Source of the DNA: Nematostella vectensis
Lineage: Eukaryota > Cnidaria > Anthozoa > Actiniaria > Edwardsiidae
DNA: 64,000 nucleotides
NCBI RefSeq assembly: GCF_932526225.1
Contig: NC_064048.1
Span: 6,864,627-6,928,626, forward strand
Reading direction: 5' to 3'
Shown here: positions 37,101-46,100 of the stretch, one piece after another
Layout of the letters: each line of letters begins with the position of its first letter
How positions within the stretch are numbered: position 1 is the stretch's first letter
The notes under the pieces: model-generated
What the model was told of the DNA's origin: nothing
Database searches by the model: none
What the model saw: the letters and a program-made list of their open reading frames with translations, nothing else
Position numbers and translations under genes: made by a program

Positions 37101-40100
37101 ATCTTGTAGGAGCTTTTCAGCCTCAAGCTTGGCCTGACCAACATCTTGCAAGCGTGACCTAGATACGAGTAAGAGAAAATGTCAGATCACTTAACCTATC
37201 TGTATTTTATAAACTGATGAGTTAACATCAGTAGCAGTGTTGCTGTCGCGCTTTAGGACTAGCACACCATTAAGCCCTGGCCAAATGAAACGCAAGTCCA
37301 AGCAAGTTGTCGCAAGTTTTGACTTGCGCTAACCTGCGTTAAAGTGCCCAAACGAAACGCAAGTTTTGATGCCAGTTGTCAGTTTTGAGCTCCCGCACGT
37401 GCTGCTGACGTCACCACCACTGGCGGGCGCTGCCCACGAAAAAAAAAAAAAAAACAGGTACAAACAGCCAAAAATTGGTATAAAATTAAATAAATTGTCC
37501 CAAAAATACAAAAATTAGAGGCAAATAGTCTGAGATATCCTTTTACTTTATAATATCGCCAGAAATTGAGAAAGTTTGAGATGAAAAATGTTTGATTTTA
37601 TTGCGAGGACTTCTTTCACTTGCATTGGGTGGCAAAACGAGAAGAAAGTGAATGCAGGTTAACAAACTAGCGTTAAAAATTTGAACATGTTTAAATTCGA
37701 CGCCAGCAGCATACCCAGGATTGGCTGGGGCGGGGGGAGTAATAGGAATCATATGGAAAAAGCATAGAATCTGAAGATTCCTTAATAAGAAATGACCACT
37801 TTTGGTCGCCAAGGGGGGTGCGCGCGCACCTTGCGCACCCTGCCCCCCCACACCCCCCCCCCCCTGTGTACACGCCTGGACGCAAGTCAATGCAAGTTGG
37901 TGGCCAAACAAAACTTAAGTTGTAACAAGTAGCAAAACATGCGACAGCTTGCGCTGACTTGCGTTTCGTTTGACCACGGCTTTAGCCTTCTGACCTGAGT
38001 GTCTCCACTTCCTCGTGCAGCTCCTCTATGGTGGTGTGCATCGTCTCTTCCAAGGCCTGTCTAGCCTGTTCGGCATCCTCGTCAGAGCTGATCTCCTCGT
38101 TTTTCTTGTGTTGTTTCTCACGCTCAGCCTCTAGCATCTCCTCCAGCTCTTCAACGCGCCCCTGCAGGTTCTTCCGTTCCTGTACACAAAAAGTGCTGCG
38201 TGAGCAAGGAAGAATAATATTATTACCGAAAAAGAAGAGGCAGCAAACTTTATAGGGAGATTCATCCGCTCTTGAACTAAGAGATTATACGGAGATCCAT
38301 CCGCTCTTGAACTAAGAGATTATACGGAGATCCATCCGCTCTTGAACTAAGAGAAGGCCTCAGTGCATCACAAAATTGCGTGACAAGCCCCGTGACCTCA
38401 CCTTAACAAGTATATGGATTCTACGCTCCAGGAGGTACTATTCATTTAAAAGGCGGTTCACAAAATTGCGTGACAAGCTCAGTGACTTCACCTTAACAAG
38501 TATGCCGAGTCTGCGCTCCAGGAGGTACTATTCTTTTAAAAAGCGGTACGTCACCAAATTGCGTGACAATCCCCATAACCTCACCTTAACAAGTATGTCG
38601 AGTCTGCGCTCAAGGCCGTACTTCTCGTCTTCCAATAGCTTGACGATATCCGTGAACGTGGAACCCTCCATAGAGGGCGGTACGATGGTAGACTCGCCAC
38701 CACTCACTGCCATCTCCTCATCTCCAGGTAAATCTGGACATCAGGAGAGAGTCAGGGTAAGACATAATCATGCGAGACTAGAACAATACTCTTTTTTTCA
38801 CAAAACGCGATCGAATTTCCCCTTTTTAACTTGTTAGAGCAATTCATCAGATGCGTGTGTATCCTCACGCGTGTATAGGGTTTATAGACAGGTGATGGAA
38901 AATATAGTTTCGCAGCCGTCTGGAATTTAAAATATTGGGAACATTTGGAAACATTTCATTGACTATTAGCTATGACTATTTTTCGAAACTATGCTCAAAA
39001 GAGACAAGAGAAATCTTGGCTTCCTCGAGACTACGAATTTGGCTACGGTGTCCCAAATGCTGATTATCTACCGGGCATTGAATATACAAAGTAACTTTTC
39101 AATTTGGAAATGAATTCCAATCACTCCACCTTTCGCAAGACGCTCACAAACCAAAAAAAAGTAACAGGCGTATCTACGTTAATTTGAATGACGGTTTACC
39201 ATCCTCTTGTGGTGAATCCATCATTTTAGCCTTCTTCTCTTTGTCCGTGGTCCAGATAAAATCATCGAGAGCTTGCTGCAGCTCCTTGACTTTTGCATCT
39301 AACGCATCCTTCTCTTCCTCCACATGAACGGTCTTTATCTGTAGTGAGACTTTCTCTTCTCTCTCTCTTAGCAAGTAACCTTCCACTTCAGATAGATTCT
39401 CCCTAAGGTTCTCATTTGCCTCCACAAGTTCACTATATTTCCGATCCAAACCACTCTTCTCTTTCCCGATGAAGCTCTCCTTAAATGCAAGGTCCCCTAC
39501 ATCTTTCCTCAATTCCTCATTCAGACCTTTTTCCTTTTCAAACTCACTAGAGATTCGCTGTAGTTCTTGTCTAGTAGATTCAAGTTCTCGGGTCAGTTCC
39601 TCGACCCTTGTGTTTTGGTCAGAGGCGAACTGTTTCTCCTCCTTGGAGATTTTATCCTCATATTCGACATTCTGAAGTTGGACATGGCCTTTTTCCTCCT
39701 CAGATTCTACAAGCTTAATAGTCAAGTTCTTGTTTTCCTGTTCAAGCATAGTGCAACGCTCGGAAAGCTCCCTTAGCTTCTGTTGGTGCTGCTCAAGACT
39801 GGCCATTGTCTCACCGTGTTTCGCTTCTCTTGACTGAAGTGTTGCATTCTCGTCTTCTAATGTTGCAATCTTCTCTTTGAGTTTGCTCAAGTTGGCAGCC
39901 ACTGGTTTGCCCTAAAAATAAAAGTCGCTTTTAGCTTATTAATCCAGCAGACATATATTCCACGAGTAAATACATACTGCGTTCACACTTTAGCACCGAA
40001 GCATGTCCAGAGCTATCATGTTTCAAAACTTCAAAAATTACATAACACGTTTTGTTGAATCAAGAAATATGTTTTCTCCCTGTCCGCACGTAAATCCTTA

Positions 40101-43100
40101 CTTACGCTGAATTTTGGACATGTTCAGTTTAAACGCGTGAGGCGAGATATATATATACATATATATATAAAACACGGAAATGAGAACAGGGGTTTACAGC
40201 TAAAGTAGTATACTACACTTTTTTTTATATAAGAACTTCTAATTTTGAGTTGAGGCTGGGCTGTTCTTATTTTTGGAGCATTTTAAGGCTGAAAACATTC
40301 TTATAGATTGTCTTAAATTTCAGTGCATAAAAATATGATACTTCAAAAATTGTTAGAAAGAAAATTACAAATAAATAAATAAAAATGACATTTAAGGTTA
40401 TAAAACCACGATTATTACTTGTAACGCTGTAGCTTGTACTGTCATAAATTTATCTCATTGATGAATTATTGTTTGGGATAAAGTTTATTCTGCTCAAGCA
40501 TTCAGGTTTTTTGAAAAAAAAAGTAAAAAGACATACCTTTTTCAGCTGCTCCAGCTCTTGTGTCAACTTTTTCTTCTCCTTCTCTAAGCTCGTTATCTTC
40601 ATTTTCATCTGACCCTTTGCCTTCAGTAATTTTTCCTTCGCTTCCTTTGCCTCTTTGTTCCTCTCGGATACTTGAGTCCTTAATGGTTCCACATCTTTCA
40701 ATAATTTGTCCTTCTCGGCTGACATCCGCTCCAGCTCCGCATGCAAGGACCTCTCTGTTTCTTCGAAAACACGCTTCTCTTCCAAGAACTGCCTCTCTTT
40801 TTCGTTTTCCAAGAGCAGGAGTCTTTCATTGATAGCCTCATCTGACGTCTTTCCTGCGTTCTGAAGCTCGGTTCGCAAAGCTGCTAAGGCTTCTTCTTGG
40901 CTCTTTATAAACGCTTCTTGCTGTTGAACTTTGAGTTGTTTCTCGTTAAGTTCAGTTTCGTGTTTTTCCTGCACCGAGGTTAAATTAAGTCTCATATTAT
41001 TAATTATATCGTTCAATTCTAACTCCCGCTTTCCCCATTCGTCCTTCAGAAGTTCTATATCTTTCTTCAGATCATTTTCTGTTTGACCTAGCTTTGAAAT
41101 GGCAATCTCGTTGTCCTTTATAGTATTCTCTTTAAGTTGTAACCCCGCTTGCAATGATTCTACCATTTTATTTCGACTATTGATGATTTCTTCTTTTTCT
41201 TTGATTCTCTCCTCTAGAAAGTTGACAAGCTTCTCGCCCTCAGCTGAGACCTTTTGCCCGCTGTCTCCTTTGAAGTTCTTATCTTGCAAAGCCATCTTTA
41301 GCACACCAACAGCTTCATCTTTTGCCTGGTAAGATCGGACAATAACATCAGAACACTTTTGCATCTGTTCGATCCCCCGTAAGACCTGCCCTCCCCCTTT
41401 ACAGATGGAAATGTATAAATATATGGCTCAACCTAGTGAATACTAGTGTATAGGTACAAACCGAAATACTCTTTCGGTCGATTACGTAAAAATCCCGAAC
41501 GACCGGGCCACTTGAACATGAAAAAGCGAAAAAAAATTTCAACATTGTAAGAGCAGTGTGTTGGAAGTTTTTTCTAGGATGTGCAAGATGATCAAGAGTG
41601 GATAGCCTTTTGGATAGCTCGGTTTCTAATCGATGGTTTTCTCCTTAGCCAGTTGAGGTTTCCGTCGGCACACCAGATTGTTACGTAATCGATCGTAAGT
41701 AATTGACAATGTCAGATGTCAGTATTTACCTACCAGCGGATATAGCATAATCTTAAGTAAATTGCCAGCTGCATAATCTAGTAGATACAGTAGTTGATGT
41801 TACCTGGATGATGCTTGTCTTTTCGTCTAGTTGCTCCCTCAGCATGTGCTCCGTCTCCATGTAAGAGCGCTCAACCTCGGCTATCTCAGCTACAAGCCTT
41901 TGTTCCTTGGCAAGAATCTGGTCCTGCAGCATGCGTATCGTCGACTGATGATCTGCCTCTTGCTGTTCAAGCTGCTGCTTCAGGGATGTTATCTCTTGCT
42001 CCAGCTAAGAAATGGGAAAGGTTGAGGTAAAAACATAAGATCAGACTTGCGTTGCACTGTTGTTTTGGTTTTATTTTGGATATTGGAATCCTGGATTTTA
42101 TTTATTTTTTAATTAATCTAAAATTGCAATAGCAATAGAATGGGGCCGTTTTTATTACAGAATGGATTAAAGTTCATAGAAATCCAAGTGGTTTTAGTTT
42201 AAAATTGGCATATTTATGGGCAGCTTTAAAATATTCGTCAAAGTAGTCGGAATTTTGAGGTGCTATTTAATATTCAGTAATACAGCCTTCGTTTTTTTAT
42301 TTATTTTCCTTTTTTTCGTCATTAACCGGGACTTGAAACCGAAAAAAAACACCCTATTTGCACAAATACCATCGAAAATTTCATTCTAGCATCAAGGATA
42401 CAGGCACTTGCGGTTTATTAAGGGGATGTAGTACTTCGAGGATTGCAAGATTTCCAAAACGAGACTTCATTCAAAATCAAGAGCGGAAAACCTTGTGCTT
42501 CAATCACCGATTTTGCTCTAACTTGCTGCTTCTTCCTGGTTTCTCAACATTAATTATCTTCCTAATGGTCAAACGAAATCTGTAAGTTAGACATTAGATA
42601 TAATATTGATTTTTGTGAGTATCCTGTGAATTGAGAAGGAATCCAAGAAAAATACATTTCATAAAAGTTATTCCTGTAGCGAGGGAATGTATTTTTGTGA
42701 TGATCAAAGCCAGCAAGCTGAAGTATCTGAGCTTTTGTAAAAGTGAGGAAATAAAGAAGGAGATATTACTGTATTTCTATGATGTTGTTATTATTATATG
42801 TTATATTATTATGTTGTTATTATACAAGCTGGTGTCGGGATTTGAATCAAACGCAATATCACAGCTATTTTATCTCTCGTCGGTTTTTTCTTTTTAATTT
42901 GACTTCGCCGCTCAGACAAACAAAACAGTCAAACTTTTCAGGGATTTAGCTTTTTGTGAGTATATTTGCCAATCTTGGTAACTTAAGTTAGACCTGTTTT
43001 CTTCTTCCGTTTTTTACATGATATATTTTCATTCCTATCGAGTTGGCAAAACAACAACACACAACCCGCAGGGAGTAGGACAAAATAAAAGGAGCAAATC

Positions 43101-46100
43101 CTCACGCGCAGTGGTTGGGTGGTGGTTACTAAAAATAGCCGGATTCAGACGCGACATGGCGCGCGGGTAATACCAAAGTGTCCCTCTCTTATCTTATGCT
43201 CTCTTGCATAGATACATAAAATCATATCACTTAAGGAATGTCGATCAACAACTTTTTTGTTACTGCTTATCATTGAAAATACATTGGTTTATTTGCAAAG
43301 AAGCTTCAAAATAACAATCTACTAGCCTGATACGTTATTGACGAAGTTTGATTGATAATATATTGAAATCCGCTTGAAATAGCCAATGCAAATGGATGCT
43401 TTGTGTGCATGGTTGGCCTTCTTCAATACTCAAAAAAGCCATTCTATTATTCAAAGAGCAATTTTACATAACAATTCCAACCTTCCACTGTACTGTACTG
43501 TAGGTATTTTCTGAAGGTTGGCAACATCTCCGAATATATAGTGTTCAATGAGTACTGTACCTGGTCTTTTGCAGCCACAGCCTCCCTCTGGTCGTCAATC
43601 TCTTTCTGTAGCAGCTTGGTCTGCCTCTTGTGCTTCTCACACTCCTCGACAAGGGACTCAATCTTATTACTCATGGCCGCTACCTGTTCACGGAGCACCC
43701 CTACCATCTCATCAGCCCCGCCCTGGATGTCTTTCATTGACTGCAAATGCTCGATGACCTGATATTCAGAATAAAAGGTTACACCCTTTACAGTATATAG
43801 TATACTTTCAAGTACAGGACTATAAGCCCACGTGTATTGACTGGCACAACTGACTGTCTGTAACTGATGATGATTATGGTTATGATGACGACAATGATGA
43901 TGATGACGACAACAACGAGGATGATGAGAAGGTGGAAGAGGATGATCGTGATAAAAGCGTCATGATGATAGTGGAGCTGCAGCATTGCTAATGTTGATGG
44001 TGATGATTGTAAGAGAGTACTAGAAATTATGTTGTTGGGAATTACAATGATTGCTCACCGTAATTACGAAAGTACTGATTTGTGTAATTACTGTTGTAAC
44101 GACAACAAATAACATTCCTGACCTCATCCCTGTTACTAATCAGTCTTTTCTGCGCCTCCATTTTATCCATCAACTCCTGGACCGTCTTGTTCCTTTCCTC
44201 CACCAGCTGCTTGCCCTCTTCCTCCTTAATCTTCAAATTTTGAATCTCCATGATTTTCAAGGCTATTTCGTGCATGCATTTCTCTTCATTCTGCCGGCCC
44301 TCTATCACTAGGTCTTCTTCTCGTTTAAGGCTTACTTGAAGTTGCTGTGTTAAGGATTGTATGGCAGCATCTTTTTCACTCAGCAACTTGTCTATGTTTA
44401 AAGACTTTTTGGGTGAGCCTGAAGGCCTTGGGGTCTGAAACAACGACAACAAAAAATCAAACGCGTACCCAGGATTTGTAGGGGGGAGGAGAGGGAGGGG
44501 GGTGTCCGCAGTCATAGGTGCACCTATATGAAAAATAAGGATAGTTTTTAGCAGCCATGGGGGTTGCAGGCATATGTGACTGGACATTTGTGGTGAATTT
44601 TAGGAATCTGCAAACAATGGAATAACAACTCTACCTTTACAGAATACAGTGAGCTAACAATAAATATGAGGAAAAGGATCATAGAATTGATACCCTAAAA
44701 AATAGTTGTTAAAGTCCATATAACCTTTCAGAGTTGATAGACTTAAACAATTCTTTATATTTTCATCTTCCAAATGGTATGTGGTTCGTATGGACCCTAT
44801 AAAACACACGTTCGGGCGAATGTCTCAAATCTGTAATATTGGAGGTATTTTGGTCAACTATCGGAAAAAAGGCTGTGAACTGAAAGACCCGGGTCCAGTC
44901 ATTTGTGACGTAGATCGAGATGTCAACCAAATTACATGAGAAAACATATGCGCACGCTAAACCGGACCCCGTCTTCATGTCTTCTAAGTTATTGCTGAAG
45001 AACGTTATGTGGTTACAATTACTTTTACCGTCATCTTTATATCTCAACTGATTAGTCAAATGGTTGTCAAATGGAAACAAATCTGCAAATATTAGCAGAT
45101 ATTCTTTGAATTGTTTTTGCATTGTGCGCGAGAATGGTGACATTCTCACGGGAGTGCGCTGCTTTTGAAACCTACAACAAAACGATATTTTTTTTCCGCA
45201 TATTTTCAATTATTCTTCTCTTTATTGTGGGTAGCATTGCAATATAAAACAACTCGCCAATATTTTGTGGCATTGCCGTCTCTGAATTTTAACGGATTTA
45301 AGGAAAATGTTGTTTTAGATTTTCCTGCCAAAACTTGGAATTATTCACTCGATTCAATCTCCTTTCGCGCGGCCAGGAAAATTTTTTAAAGATCTGTAGA
45401 AAATTCAAATGTCAATCAAATTCAATTCCCTTTTCAGAATTTGAAAGTTTATCTATGCTTTGTTTTAGCTAGATTGATATAAGGGAAAGGTTTTAAGAAC
45501 TTTAAACACTGTATATCTGGTTCTTTTGAGGTTATAGATCCCTTAAGCTAGTGCCAATTAAAGTAGGATGTTAGTTGGAGCTACAGTAACACTAAATAAA
45601 TTTTAAAAGGAAATACAAGAAAAGTGAAAAGGAAACCTGTAGAAAACAGTAAAAACAAACAGTAGACAGACAGTGAAAGGCAGATCAGGAGATGGACGGG
45701 TGCAGACTACTGTAACAGATGGAGGGAACGAATTATAATGTTCAGGTAGAGATGTAGGCCTGTCCCCGGACCAATTCTGGCACAATGGGGTAAAGTTCAA
45801 TTGTAGTTACGCAATATGCAGGCTATTTGTAGACAAAACTATAAAGCATAAGCCAATTAGTTAAAAAAAATGCATTTTTGATCACAAATCTGTAAGTCAA
45901 AATATTTTTGTAGCCAAATAATAAATGTCCTGTTGAGATACAGTACTGCAATGGCATAAAAAAATCCCTTTAAGGGGTGTTCTGATTTTTTTCTCATAAA
46001 ATTCACTGCCCCTCCCCCCCCCAAAAAAAAAAGGTTCACTTCCGCACCCAATCCTGGGTACAGGGCTGCGGATGGACATGCAAACAGATCAACATGCAAT

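Noticed and set aside
44763-45209. 148-codon minus-strand frame in an intron of the giantin-like gene
   Set aside because: No recognisable domain, no splice phase that fits the gene, and no heptad pattern. It could be a repeat remnant, but I cannot support it.
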